Below, piece by piece: positions 10,450 to 22,147 of a stretch of DNA of 64,000 bases. The translations under genes were made by a program, and so were the position numbers. The first letter of the stretch is position 1. Every line of letters starts with the position of its first letter. Source of the stretch: Taudactylus pleione (lineage: Eukaryota; Chordata; Amphibia; Anura; Myobatrachidae). The notes under the pieces were generated by a model. The model saw only the letters and a program-made list of their open reading frames with translations, made no database searches and was not told the DNA's origin. The stretch lies in assembly GCA_031769625.1 (NCBI GenBank), contig JAUIMM010000016.1, positions 17,848,501 to 17,912,500 on the forward strand, read 5' to 3'.

Positions 10450-11090
10450 ACGATTATAGGTACTGTGCAGTTGGTGATTATAGACACTGTGCTACTTCCT
10501 GGCTTTTGGCTCTGGACAGTTGTTGAATGGAGGCACTGTGCTAGTTCCTGGCTCTGCAGCTTGAGAGTATAGGCACTGTCCTGTCTCTGTGCACTTTGCA
10601 GTGTGTGAATACTGGCACTGTGCTACCTCTGTCTCTGTGCAGTTTGTTAATATAGACACTGTTTTAGCTCCTGCCTCTGTGTAGTGTGCGAATACAGCCG
10701 CTGTGCTAGCTCCTGTCTCTCTGCAGTTTGTGAATACAGAGACTGTGCTAGCTTCTGCCCCTGTGCAGTGTGTGAATACTTTCACTGTGCTAGCTCTTGC
10801 CTCTGTGCAGTTGTGAATATAGACACTGTTCTAGCTGCTGCCTCTGTGCAGTGCGTGAATACAGAAACTGTGCTAGCTCCTGCCTCTCTGCAGTTTGTGA
10901 ATACAGACACTGTGCTAGCTCCTGCCTCTGTGCAGTGTGTGAATACTTTCACTGTGCTAGCTCCTGCCTCTGTGCAGTTTGTGAATGCTGGCACTGTGCT
11001 AGCTGCTGGCTCTACCTAGTTTATGAATGCTGGCTAGTTCCTGGCTCTGTGTAGTGTGTGAATACAGGCACTGTGCTAGTCCTTGGCTAT
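10450..11090. repeat. 42-bp minisatellite, about 15 units
   Basis: Tandem units of 42 bases built on GTGCTAGCTCCTGCCTCTGT, GCAGTTTGTGAATAC and a variable trailer. Because 42 is a multiple of three, several frames stay open on both strands (for example 10684-11019 on + and 10782-10994 on -), giving a false 14-residue Cys-rich repeat protein. There is no start context or neighbouring exon to support a gene. Confidence 0.9.
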
Positions 11091-11094
11091 GGGA

Positions 11095-12020
11095 AGATGG
11101 GTTGGGAACGGGATGCCGGCGGTCAGAATACCAACAGTGGCATTCCAACAATCAGAATCTCAACAGAATTTCGTAAGTATCCTAACCGGGCAGTGTTCTC
11201 CCCAGAAATTCTTTCCAGCCGGGTGGCATCCAAAAGTAGCCAGGTGGGGGCCTTTGCAATTATGCGCGTGCCGGGAAAAGGGGTATCTCCCTTACCAATC
11301 CAGCCCGACAGGTCTCAGGCTGCTCCCCCACTGGCTCTCAGTCAAAAGTGCCCATTATACAGTGCCCCCTGTAGTTTTCCCCTTTATGCATTGCCCCCTG
11401 TAGTTTAACTTTGCCCTTATGCATTGCCCCCTGGCTGAAGTAGTGCCCCTATGTAGTTCCCCCAGACTGGTCCCTTATGTAGTACCCCCAGGCTTAAATA
11501 GTGCCCCCAGACTGGCCCCTTATGCAGTGCCCCCAGGCTTAAATAGTGTCCCTTATGCAGTGCCCCCAGGCTGGCCCCTTATGCAGTGCCCCCAGGTTTA
11601 ATAGTGCCCCTTATGCAGTGCCCCCAGACTTAAATAGTGCCCCCAGACTGGTCCTGGCCCCAGCCCAGCACTTACCTTTACTTGCTGGCCGCTGCCTCAC
11701 GCTGACTGGATCTAACTAGATTCAGCAGGCGTGCGGGGCAGGCTCCTCACGTCGCGGGTGACGTTCGCCACCCGCGCAGTGCATCACTGGGAATGCTGGT
11801 CTCTGAAGCGATCGGACGCTTCTTTAGCCTCCGGTCACTTCAGAGGCCAGCGTTCCACAGCGGCGTCGGCGGGGAAAAGTGCCGGGCGGCAGGCTGTTTC
11901 TGCCGGGCGATGCGCCCGCAGAAAACAGCCTTGGGAGAACACTGCCGGGATTCCGATGCCAGGATTTTGACCACCGGCATACTGACAACCGGGATGCCGA
12001 TTACATCCCGGACAGATGGT
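11095..12020. mobile_element. Repeat with inverted GGGATGCCGG-type ends, enclosing a minisatellite
   Basis: The left end (GGGATGCCGGCGGTCAGAAT and phased CAGAAT/CCAAC blocks, 11107-11170) has an inverted counterpart at about 11940-12015 (GACCACCGGCATACTGACAA, CCGGGATGCCGATTAC). The ends are themselves short tandem runs of the same motif. Between them lie a degenerate tandem array (11330-11660) and a GC-rich stretch. It is a non-coding DNA-transposon-like repeat of unknown superfamily. Confidence 0.5.
11330..11660. repeat. Degenerate C-rich minisatellite
   Basis: Repeats of TATGCAGTGCCCCCAG, GCTTAAATAGTGCC and CAGACTGGCCCCT with variable spacing of roughly 45 bases. Open frames here are artefacts of the repeat. 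Confidence 0.8.
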
Positions 12021-12029
12021 GGGCACAGA

Positions 12030-12795
12030 TATTAGGCTATTATCCCATATTTGTTTTATGGTTACTTCAAAAATTGTGGAATAACATTTTGGGCTGTATA
12101 GTATTGCCTGTTATCAGGTATATAAATACTGGAATGCCTATTGTCCGAAGAAGGATAATTCCACTAAAAACTGTGATTCGGTTTGGGGTAAAATATTATT
12201 AAAATTGATACATTGCCAAAGTATTTCACTAATATGTGACTATAAGGCAGCTGAAATGTTGTTGCCTGTTTCTTAATTGATTTATAGTAAACATGCAACA
12301 TGTACTAGTACATAACCACTTGTCTCCGCATTGGGCTGCTGCAATTTCATACTAAACATTTGTTTTTCACAAACAAAACATTCATCGTCTTTTCTTCCCG
12401 TGGGATCATGTTAGTTCTTTCCATGCTTCAGCTTTTCCCAGAGCATCTTGGCCTGCAGAAATCTGAAATGTATCTGTGATATTATCCAGGAGAACAGAGC
12501 AGCATCTTTTTGGCTGAATGTTGATAATGCAGAAGTTATTAGTCGCAGTCTGTCTTCAGAAAGTAATCAACAAAATCTTTTCTTTGGACTTGATTATTGT
12601 TTATTCCAAAGTGTACTGATGTGGGCTCATGTAACAGATCCTGGTGTTCAGGATTTCTTTAAGTATATCTGCGCCAGCCACTGACAATAGAACCCAAATA
12701 TGCAGATTTATAGTTGCTAACATTTTACATTAGTCTCCAGGGGTACTTTGCAGTTGGACTGATGCATGTAAGCACAGCGTGAGCAATACCGTCTC
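12030..12795. other. No gene seen
   Basis: Includes a 78-codon frame at 12448-12684 with ordinary composition but no recognised domain and no splice evidence. I do not call it a gene. Confidence 0.3.
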
Positions 12796-13050
12796 AGAGC
12801 CTGATTCGTTAGCGATCGCAACTGCGATTACGCACGCAATCGGCCAATTGTTGTGTTATGCGTATGCATCGCAGTGCGTGTGTGTGCAGACTCCACTGCG
12901 ATCGGGACTGGGAGGGGGGTGAAGATGGAAATATAGGTGCAGGTCAGTGGCTGGCGGCACAGAGCCGCAAGTCAGTGTCTTCTGGTCTTCCACTTGGACC
13001 AATTAAAAACAAGAGCTGCAGCTCAGCCAGGCACAAGCACGAACAGTAAA
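12796..13050. mobile_element. Harbinger-type MITE fragment (left end only)
   Basis: AGAGCCTGATTCGTTAGCGA and the following CGCAACTGCGATTACGCACG match the left end of the MITE at 20761-21285. No matching right terminus is found, so this is a truncated copy with an approximate right limit. Confidence 0.55.
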
Positions 13051-13975
13051 TTTTGGCTTAGCATGGCCAGTTCTAGACCAAGTGGTGCCCAGGGCAAAAA
13101 GTCCCTTTAGAGCCCCCCATTAAACACTTAACTGATTAATTTGTTTTTTGAAAACCGCACATAAATTGTAAGATTTTTTTTGTTTGTTTTTAAATGTAGA
13201 AACATATTTAAATATTTTATCTTTAAAAAATATATACCTAGGGGGCATTTTGCATCCCCCCTCAACTCATGTGTCCACAGAACCCAACCATGAACAATAG
13301 CCCCCCCCAACAGTGTCAAAAAATCACCAGCAACATAAACCCCCACCCCCCTAGTGGTAATAGGTCCGCTGGCAGAGCCCCATCCTTACCCCAGGGACAA
13401 TGGGTCCCCAGTTTAGCACCCCCCTCCCCATGTGTCACTATATATGTAGTCATAGTTTTTTATATATATTTATATTTCACCCCCAAGACAAAAAAATATT
13501 TTAACATTCATCATAACCCCCCTTAGTACCAATAGATGGTCTCCCCATGCCCCCCCCCATGCCTAGCCACACCCCCTCACCTTCTTGATGCAGAGTGCAG
13601 CGGAGCTTGGTGCAGGGGTGATTGATCATCAGTTCCCCCTGCTGCAGTTGACCTCTGCATACGCAGAGATCACCATACCAGTGCTTGGAGGGGAACTATG
13701 TCCCCTTTCTCGCACTTGTGCAGAACAAATCTCCTATGCATTAGCCGGGGGGCAGAGCGGCTGGAGTTGTCACATGTGATGTGACCTTGCCAGAGGAAGC
13801 ACTTCTGGCTACCGTTAACCATGCCAGTTAAGTGGTTAAAAAAAAAAGATTTAACAAAAAAACAAAACACATTACGGTTTCTTGTGTGTACTAAATAATT
13901 CACCACCTAACCTATAATGGTGGTTTCTCTGAAATGGGGAACCTCAGAAGAACTGGGTAAACAGTGTCTTCAGTC
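13051..13975. other. C-rich and T-rich sequence, no gene seen
   Basis: 13240-13570 is strongly C-rich with CCCCCC runs; 13140-13215 and 13830-13870 are T- or A-rich. It resembles a decayed dispersed repeat. No coding frame is supported. Confidence 0.3.
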
Positions 13976-13978
13976 AAT

Positions 13979-14527
13979 GGCCCTCATTCAGAGCCGTACG
14001 CTCTGAGCAAAGCGCACGCTCTGAATGAGGGCCGGCCTCCATGAAAATGGAGCGTCCTTCTGAACGCTCGTATAGCTGTGGGTTACCACCCACAGGCTAT
14101 ACGAGCGTGCATTTTGATGGCCGCGATGGTCGAGACCATCGCGACCATCGAATTTGCGAGCCGGAGCCTGCGGTTGAGGTTTTCAACCGCAAGCTCCGGA
14201 GTGATTTTGGCTCTATCAGAGCCAAAATCACTCCCACTGACATCACTAGTGATGTCAGTGGGCCAGCTTCTGACGGGAGGCGTTCCCGTGGGAATGCCCC
14301 CGTCAGGGAGGCACGCCCCCGGCACGCCTACCAAAGGGGGCGTGCTGTCAATCAACATTGACAGCACGCCCCCTTTGATCGGACACAACGAGCGAAGGAC
14401 TTTCCTTCGCTCGTCGCGTCTGGCGCATGCGCACAACGGAGCTCCCTCCGTCGTGCGCATGCTCAGTCCAGAACATCGACCCACTTGCGAGCGGACAGCC
14501 GCTCGCGAGTGGGTCTGAATCAGGCCC
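13979..14527 (+). mobile_element. Hairpin-chain MITE, copy 4 (549 bp)
   Basis: Same orientation and same length as copy 3, flanked by AAT duplications (13976-13978, 14528-14530). It differs from copy 3 at only a handful of scattered positions, so both moved recently. Differences include loop bases of hairpins. At the ACGAGCGAAGGA stem the loop reads CTT here and AAG in copy 3, which are reverse complements. Confidence 0.95.
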
Positions 14528-14829
14528 AATATTCACTATTCATGTGTAAGACCATATGGTCTGAAAGATGCCTGTGTAAGAATGTAACCAACGTCATCAT
14601 CATACATCAGAGGATCAACCAGACAATACATAGCAGTAGAAGTTTTGGGACAGGGAAAAATGTGAACTTCCCTGGTCAAAACATTTTTATTATTAAACTG
14701 TATTCATTTATATGATAATACCATTTGTATCAGTTTTATGTTTCTTTCGAATTGGTGTCTTACTGAAGATCTCTGTGCCCCAACCTTCTCTTCTAAGCCT
14801 GCTAATTGTGAATAATCTCACTCCCCCTC

Positions 14830-15062
14830 GCTTCTCCAGCCTTGTGCCCACTATGTCACTACCAGCATTGTGCCCCCTGTATCTTCCAGTCTCGTGACCC
14901 GTGTCGCTTCCAGAATCGTGACCCCTGTGTCGCTTCCAGCCTCTTACCCCTGTATCATTTCCAACCTTGTGACACCTGTGCAACTTTCAACCTTGTCTCC
15001 CCAGTGTCACTTCCAGTCTCGTGCCCCTGTGTCACCTCCAGCCTTGTATCTCCCTTTCCCCA
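14830..15062. repeat. Minisatellite of about 26-30 bp units
   Basis: Repeated CTTCCAGTCTCGTGACCC, CTGTGTCGCTTCCAGCCT and similar units, degenerate. Overlapping open frames on + are repeat artefacts. Confidence 0.8.
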
Positions 15063-17634
15063 GACCTTTCTAACGTACCTTTTTTGTTAGACTGCCTGCA
15101 GCTCCTTTTCCCTTTTGGCAGGGTGATGTGATGGCTTCACGACAAAAGCTGTACAGTGCAGCACAGCAAATAGAAAACTATGGGACATAGATTGGAGATT
15201 GCCGCAGCCTGGCAGGCAGCATGATCCATTGTGATGGGCAGGCACAACACGCCTGCAGTGTCAGGGCTGGCCTAGACCCGGCAATACATAGGTGCCTTTT
15301 TGTACAATTTTTCAGCAGGTTGCCCCTAATTGCAAATCCCCCACCCCCCTTGGTACGCTACTACTGTGCACCCAATCTGACAGTTAGCATGTTCCTTCCA
15401 TTTAGCATGTTTCTTCCATAGTTTTCTAATATAAGGAGGGATCAGCAGACACATTCACAACATAAATACAATATTGGTATTCTGCCTCAAATACATATAT
15501 ATATATATATAATATATATATATGCATAACTTCCAAACTGGTAGACTAGCCAGTAAGATTGAATGGGCAGTTTTGTGTGCTTATTAACAATGCTAAAGTG
15601 GGGTGAGTTTTGATGTCCTCTCTTTAGACCTGTCTGGCAGCATGTAATATCATCACATTATTGATTTTAACAGAATAACAGTTCTATTTCAGTAAAAATT
15701 TCCTATTGGCTGTGACCGCTGATGAAAGTGGTCAATAAAATTCTCATCAGCATATTGTGAAACAGGAAACTTTTGTGGCTTTGCTTCTCTACATGTACAG
15801 AGCATAGAGAAAACATAAAGCACTTTTTGCTGAGGTGGTGTTATAAAGATTCTTCATCCTTTCCCTCCTTCTGAATTGCTGCACTTTCACAAGCCTATGA
15901 ATGCCTGTGTGTGCGTTTTCCACAGGAGTAAGATGGCGCAGGGTTTTGCTCCAGAATGAAAGCAAATGCAGAAATGAAGAGACTGAAATTGTATAAAAGA
16001 TGCAGACCCCCTGACTGAAGAATTGTCCACTCGGTCTATAGCATTGTGGTAAGCATGACACCTATATGCACGAGTACAAATAATGAAACTGTTGTCTACA
16101 AGTGTGGAGGCAGCCATTTTGTTGTCTATACTGATATACAACATTATGCCTAATGTTTGAGCAGTGTTCCTAAGCAGATGATAGGCTGGGTATTGGCTCC
16201 AGCCATAAAATGGCTGTCTCAGCTGTGTAGGTGAAGTGAACGGTCTGCACTCATTTATATATCCTCTTCTCTTGAATATAAATATCTTCTAATGAGCATA
16301 CAGACTGTGTATGAATATTCATTACTGTTGGGCTGCTGGACTGCCAAGAGTGCCTGTGGTAACATACTGTATATTTCTGAGATTCTAAGTTTAGATACTT
16401 ATTGCATCATACAACATGTACATTGTTCTTTAGGCAAACTAAAGCACTGCTTGAAATGTGCTGACATATTTTAGGGTAAAGAGTAAGGAGGATTTCTCAG
16501 TCTTTCTATGTAACATATACGCAAAACTGCATGCAAATCATACTGTCGTGTGAACCATAAATGCTTGCTTACTTCGTTATATACAGTAGCTTTGTATGCA
16601 TGTCTCTCCTGTGGCACTCCCTTAATTGTACTCCTATTTTTAGCACCCACTTTTCTGTTCAAAGTTGCTAATCATAAAGTTTAGAGTCATAAATGACTAC
16701 AATACCATAGAGAGAGTGGAAATATAATTAACAGTACACTATCATGAATAGCAACAATGTCTATGGCTTTAGACTAATTTAGGTTTCTAAACTTCATGAT
16801 TGCCATACAGTTTTATGTGGCATGATAAATACATGTGGTCTTATTGTTTCTGCGAATAACACAGAATGCTGTCATTTATTTTGGTGCATATGATATTTTT
16901 AACAACGCAATTCTAATTTGCTTAGCAGTTTGCAGTTGGAAATAGACCATATTTTTTATCACTGTTGTGATAACCGTACGTTTGTGGGATAACCTGAAAA
17001 TGTAGCTTTATGACAAATAAATTAAACTTTTTATTAATGTGTCACCAATATATAATTGTAAGAAGTGGCAATTAGTAAATGTAAGAAGTGCCAATTATAG
17101 TCCCAAAAGAAAACCTGTAACTTTATTTAAGAAAGGGATGAAAATGTACCCAAGTCTCCACCTGGCACACACTCTGTCCTGGTCTGTGTTAGAATCTAAA
17201 GCTGGCTATACATGTTACAGAATCAGCTCTATATTACAATACATGCACATGGTTTAAACAATAAAAAAGTCTGAAACACCAAAATATTGTGGTCAAACTT
17301 GATCACTGTTATTGGGTGTGTTGGTAAATAACCATCAGTGGACTTTGTATGTGGCCGTCATCTGGCTGCACTAACAGGCCCCAGTTATTTCTGAAGCATT
17401 GTACAGCCGAATATTGCCCATTTGGACATTGACGTGTGCAGCTGGCAGTAGCTTTTTAAGTTTATCTGAAAATAATAATAATAATGATAATTTAAAAAAA
17501 ACTGTGGTATGTACTGTTCCTTGACAGACTTTTGTGAATATTTCAAAACACATTCTTTTTTTTTTTTTTTTCTTCAATATGATACAGTCTTAAACAGAAC
17601 ACTCACCTCTACTAATTTATTTTCTGTATTGCAG
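15063..17634. other. Upstream of the LRRC8B coding exon; no gene seen
   Basis: AT-rich sequence with a TA microsatellite at 15497-15523. This is probably the last 5' intron of LRRC8B, since a splice acceptor (TTTTCTGTATTGCAG) sits at 17620-17634. Untranslated 5' exons of the gene are not recognisable by eye. Confidence 0.45.
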
Positions 17635-17652
17635 CTGCCGCCGGCATAAATC

Positions 17653-19770
17653 ATGATAACTGTAACAGAGCTGAGATTTTTAGCAGATGCCCAGACGTCC
17701 TATCACATTTTGAAGCCATGGTGGGATGTATTTTGGTATTACATTACAATGGTGATGCTGATGATTGCTGTTCTGGCAGGTGCTCTGCAGCTCACACAGA
17801 GCAGGATGCTCTGTCTTCCGTGTAAGGCAGAGGTGGACAATCATTGTGCACATCCTCTGGAACACGTCATTGCAAAGATCAATTTGTCATCTGGCCCTTT
17901 GGGAAAAGTGAGTCACTCCACAGGAATCCAGAATGACTTGCACCGCCAACAATATGCCTATATTGACGCAGTCTGCTATGAAAAACAGCTCCACTGGTTT
18001 ACAAAGTTTTTCCCCTATCTGGTGTTTCTTCACACAATCGTTTTTGCTGTGTGCAGCAATTTTTGGCTTCATTACCCAAGCACAAGTTCTAGGCTGGAGC
18101 ACTTTGTTGCTATTCTGTATAAATGTTTTGATTCCCCTTGGACAACCCGAGCCTTGTCTGAGACTGTTGCTGAACAAACTGTGAGAAATCAGACACGCAA
18201 AAGATCACGTCTGTTGACTTCTTCATCTATTGCTGAAGATACAGACACAAGGAAACAATCGTTACAACCTGGGGTGGAGACCACTGCAGTGGAGGATGAT
18301 GCTTCAAGTGTACTGGACAAGAAAGAAGGAGAACAGGCCAAGGCTTTGTTTGAAAAAGTGCGCCGGTTCCGTCTACATGTTGAGCAAAAGGACATCATTT
18401 ACAGACTATATCTGAAGCAGATCATAATTAAAGTCATCGCACTACTCATAATTATTACATATGTGTGCTATTTTTTGATGCATATAACTTTTGAAATTGA
18501 CTGTATAGTTGATATAGAAGCGTTCACAGGGTACAAGAGATACCAATGTGTCTACTCTCTTGCTGCTATTTTCAAGGTTTTGGCCACATTTTATGTTCTG
18601 CTAGTATTTTTGTATGGATTTGCTTGCTTTTACAGCCTGTGGTGGATGCTGAGAAGCTCTCTGAATCAATATTCCTTTGAAGCAGTCAGAGAAAAGAGTA
18701 ATTACAGTGATATCCCAGATGTCCAAAATGACTTTGCCTTTATCCTACATCTAGCAGACCAGTATGATCCACTATACTCCAAACGTTTCTCAATATTTCT
18801 ATCTGAAGTCAGTGAGAACAAACTGAAACAGATTAACCTCAACAATGAGTGGACTGTGGAGATGCTCCGAAATAAACTAACCCGAAATTCCAAGGACAAA
18901 GTAGAGCTTCATCTTTTCATGCTTAGTGGATTACCAGACAATGTCTTTGAACTCAATGAGATAGAAGTCATGAGATTGGAGCTTATACCAGATGCTAAAC
19001 TGACACCAATGATAACCCAGCTGGTCAACCTCAAGGAACTTCACGTTTATCATTCAACTCTCACTGTGGACCTACAAGCTCTGAGCTTTCTAGCGGAAAA
19101 CCTTGAAACTCTGCATCTGAAATTTACTTCAATTGAAAAGATTCCATCTTGGATTTTCCTTTTGAAAAACTTAAAGGAACTGTATTTAGCGGGATCTCTT
19201 GATATTTACAATTTTACACACATTGAAGGTATTCAGGACCTGAAGAACCTGACGGCCCTTTACGTGAAGAGCAGCATTCCACGCATTCCACCCGTTGTTA
19301 CTGACATGTTACCATTTCTAGAGAAGCTTAGCGTTAATAATGAAGGAAATAGGTTGCTGATCTTAATCAGCTTAAAAAAGATGGTAAACCTTAGCAGCCT
19401 AGAATTAATCAACTGTGACCTAGAACGAATTCCACATTCCATTTTTAGTCTGAGTGAACTGCGGGAAATTGATTTCAGAGGAAATAATTTTAAAACGGTT
19501 GAGGAAATTATTAGTTTCCAGCATCTGCACAAACTGACCTGCTTGAAGTTATGGCACAACTCCATTGCCTACATCCCTCTTCAGATGGGAGCATTGGCTA
19601 ACTTGGAACAGCTCTACTTAAATCACAACAACATAGAAATGGTGCCGCTACAACTGTTTTTGTGTAACAAGCTGCGTGTTTTGGACCTCAGTTATAACAA
19701 TCTAACTTTCATACCAGAGGAGATTCAGCTCTTAAAAAATCTTCAGTATTTTGCTGTGACAAAAAATAGT
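17653..19770 (+). CDS. LRRC8B: LRRC8B, coding exon 1 (residues 1-706): volume-regulated anion channel subunit
   Basis: LRRC8 proteins assemble as hexamers in the plasma membrane to form VRAC, releasing chloride and osmolytes on swelling; LRRC8B needs LRRC8A to conduct. The exon opens with acceptor TTGCAG (ending 17634) and an 18-nt leader, then ATG (MITVTELRFLADAQ, a conserved family start). Membrane segments lie near residues 24-48, 118-140, 258-280 and 305-330. Extracellular cysteines are at 54, 57, 65, 108, 284 and 299, matching the family's disulfide positions. The cytosolic loop contains FDSPWTTRALSETVAEQ and VLDKKEGEQAKALFEKV. Leucine-rich repeats run from about 400 to the end. SSYHILKPWWDVFWYYIT-like and QRQYAYIDAVCYE-like stretches favour LRRC8B over A, C or D. 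It ends in phase 0 at donor GTAAGT (19771). Reading past the donor gives only 13 codons to a stop, so splicing is required. Confidence 0.95.
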
Positions 19771-19953
19771 GTAAGTATCTTCTATAACAGAAATACTGTT
19801 GTACTGTCGTAGATTTCTGTGCTATTATAATGTGTGTGATGTAAAACAAGTTACCATCAATTGTAGATTACAAAGATATTTATAGTCCTTTCGTAGTTTT
19901 GTAGCGCCATTCCTTACTACCTAATGAGTTGTGATATTTAGAATGGTAGATAA

Positions 19954-20167
19954 AGGGCCTCATTTATCAATGAGTTTTATCATATGCAACAGGTTTAAAA
20001 ACTCGTTGCGTATGATAATGGTGCTCCAGCCAATCAGCTCCTGTCATGTGTTTGAAAACTGACAGTTGGGAGCTGATTGGGTGCTGATTGGGTGGAGCAC
20101 CATTTGTTATACGCAACGATTTCTATATCTCGTTGTGTATGATAAAACTCGTTGATAAATGGGCCCC
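19954..20167. mobile_element. Palindromic MITE in LRRC8B intron (214 bp)
   Basis: Left AGGGCCTCATTTATCAATGA and right ends are inverted copies (right end read inverted: GGGGCCCATTTATCAACGAG). The inner arms GTTTTATCATA and CCAATCAGCTCC are also inverted, so the whole element folds back. Target duplication is unclear. Confidence 0.8.
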
Positions 20168-20760
20168 ATAGTATGGTTTACTATGCCCCGAGAATAGTCT
20201 GCTTTGGTGCCAGAACGGCAGGATCTATGCAATTTGGCCTCCTTTGTTCGTGGCCAAATGATTTACAGATCCGGACAGTTGGGATGGATTATTGCATTAC
20301 ATTGTGTGTGTGGCTAGTAAACCATGGTAAGACAATAGAAACAACTTTGTCCTGACAGTGCTATTTTAAAATGGGGAACAAAGCTCTCTTCAGTCAGCCA
20401 ATATTTTAATCGATAAATCAACTTCTCAGACAAACATGTAGTACAGCGAAAAAACGAAAGCACTGACCGTTACTTGTCCCTTTTCTATAGTCTCACAGAA
20501 AGAATATTAGAAAGCTATTAACTTCCTTTACAGTCATACTTCTTTGGTTATGTCATGTATTTAAATGATCAGCATATGTTTAACATCTCTAAGAGGAGAT
20601 ATGTTTATGTTCGTTATTCTACCTTACATAATCACAGCTTCTAGACAAAGCACAGAACTCAGACCTCAGAGGTGTCTCCTCTGTGTTCCCTAGTGGCCTG
20701 ACAACTGGAGTAAAATACTGGGAGAAACCAGGGTGATTTCAAATTCGAACCTTTGATTTA

Positions 20761-21285
20761 AGGGACTGATTCACTACCGATCTCAACTGCGATTACGCAT
20801 GCAATTGGCCGATTGGTGCATTCTGTGCATGCTTATGCATCGCAGAGCGCGAACCAGCCACGGCAATCGGGACAGCGATCGCGGTGACTTCGCAGAGTGA
20901 TTGACAGGAAGTGCCGTTTGTGGGTGGTGACAGGGGGTGATCGGCGAAACGCAGGCGTGCCAGGGTGTTTGAATGCTGTTGCAGGGGCATGCATAAATTA
21001 GCCATTGAGATACCGTACGCAGCCTGAGGACTCATAGCGTGTGATGGGGTTAGCAACTGCTGAGTAAAGTCAAAACTTGTGCAAGTGTGCGTGAGGCTGC
21101 GATGGTACTCGATTGTACCAATGGTTTTGCAGTTTTGCTAAAAACTACAGATGTGTGTAAGGTAATGTGGGCATCCTTATGTTGTGCTGCAGCCACATAA
21201 CGATTGCAATGGATTAGCATACTATCGATGTGAGAATGCGTGCGTAATCGCTGTTGCAGTTGCGATCCTTACTGAATTAGGCTCT
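20761..21285. mobile_element. Harbinger-type MITE in LRRC8B intron (about 525 bp)
   Basis: AGGGACTGATTCACTACCGA at the left pairs with an inverted AGAGCCTAATTCAGTAAGGA at the right, followed on both sides by inverted CAACTGCGATTACGC-like sequence. The interior GTTTGTGGGTGGTGACAGGG, AAACGCAGGCGTG and GCATGCATAAATTAG blocks match the subterminal part of the Harbinger at 41805. Flanking triplets do not match exactly, so the target duplication has decayed. Confidence 0.75.
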
Positions 21286-21880
21286 ACGTCAAATCACTGA
21301 GCACTAAAATTACAGGAAAATCAAGATGTTGGTTCTAAGTCTTTGGACAAATCCAAGTTTTCCTAAAAACGAAATGTGATTCAGCCGAATGCAAAACTAA
21401 ATGATGGATTTGGTGCTTCCCTACCCAAAAAAAAACAATTTTTTGTGTTCACACCTACTGTAGGATAATGCTGGTCTCCTTTTTGTTTATTTCTGTTTTT
21501 ACTTTTCATCCTTTGTCTATTTGTTTGCCTTTTTTCTGTTATTACTTGTTATCCTTTTACTATTGTTTGCCTTTTTTCTGCTCTTGCTTTTCATTTCTCA
21601 TTTTTTATTCTGTCCAATTGCACCATTGCCCTTTTGGCTGAAGCTTTACAATGATTATTGGGTTTATTTATCCATAACGTACTTATTAGATTTTTCATAG
21701 CACATCCAGTAAGAAATCTATTGAAATTAAAAAAAGGCATCATGAAATCACTTCACTAACTCTGAGCACCATACTTTTTACATATCCCTGTTATGGTGAA
21801 AATGTTGAAGAACCAAGTACTGCACATCTTTTATGTCTAGGTCATAAATTCGCTAACCTCATTGTCTTCTTCTATTACAG

Positions 21881-22147
21881 ATTGAGACATTACCAGGTGG
21901 GCTGTTTAAATGCAGCAAACTACAGTGTTTACTACTGGGCAAAAACAGCCTGACCAGCCTTTCCACACATGTTGGGGACTTGACAAATCTTATAAAGATA
22001 GAGCTGGTAGGAAACCAGATTGAATGGCTTCCTCGTGAGCTGGAGTCCTGTCAGTCACTAAAGGTGGGCTGCATCATTGTAGAGAGCAGTGTGCTGTATA
22101 CACTGCCATCATATGCAAAGGAGAACCAGAAATCTTCTCATAGATAG
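21881..22147 (+). CDS. LRRC8B: LRRC8B, terminal coding exon (residues 707-794)
   Basis: Begins right after acceptor TTCTATTACAG and continues the leucine-rich repeats in frame: IETLPGGLFKCSKLQCLLLG, then THVGDLTNLIKIELVGNQIE and ELESCQSLK. The stop TAG is at 22145-22147. Joined to the first coding exon it gives 794 residues, close to the roughly 800 expected for LRRC8B. The junction lies in the usual place within the distal repeats. The last ~25 residues after CQSLK (VGCIIVESSVLYTLP, then a short hydrophilic tail ending KSSHR) are less conserved and seem to lack a final cysteine-containing tail I remember from mammals; that comparison is from memory. Confidence 0.93.
   Translation: METLPGGLFKCSKLQCLLLGKNSLTSLSTHVGDLTNLIKIELVGNQIEWLPRELESCQSLKVGCIIVESSVLYTLPSYAKENQKSSHR

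Larger units (their letters stand above)
19771..21880 (+). other. LRRC8B: LRRC8B intron between coding exons (2110 bp)
   Basis: Starts GTAAGT at 19771 and ends TTCTATTACAG at 21880, phase 0. It holds two MITEs (19954-20167 and 20761-21285). A pyrimidine-rich stretch at 21480-21610 is the only other notable feature. Confidence 0.9.

Noticed and set aside
12448..12684. 78-codon frame as a small gene
   Set aside because: No recognisable domain, no splice or promoter context, and length is not unusual for chance in this window.
19771..19812. LRRC8B reading through to a stop at 19812
   Set aside because: A consensus donor sits at 19771, and the downstream exon at 21881 restores the conserved repeats in frame.
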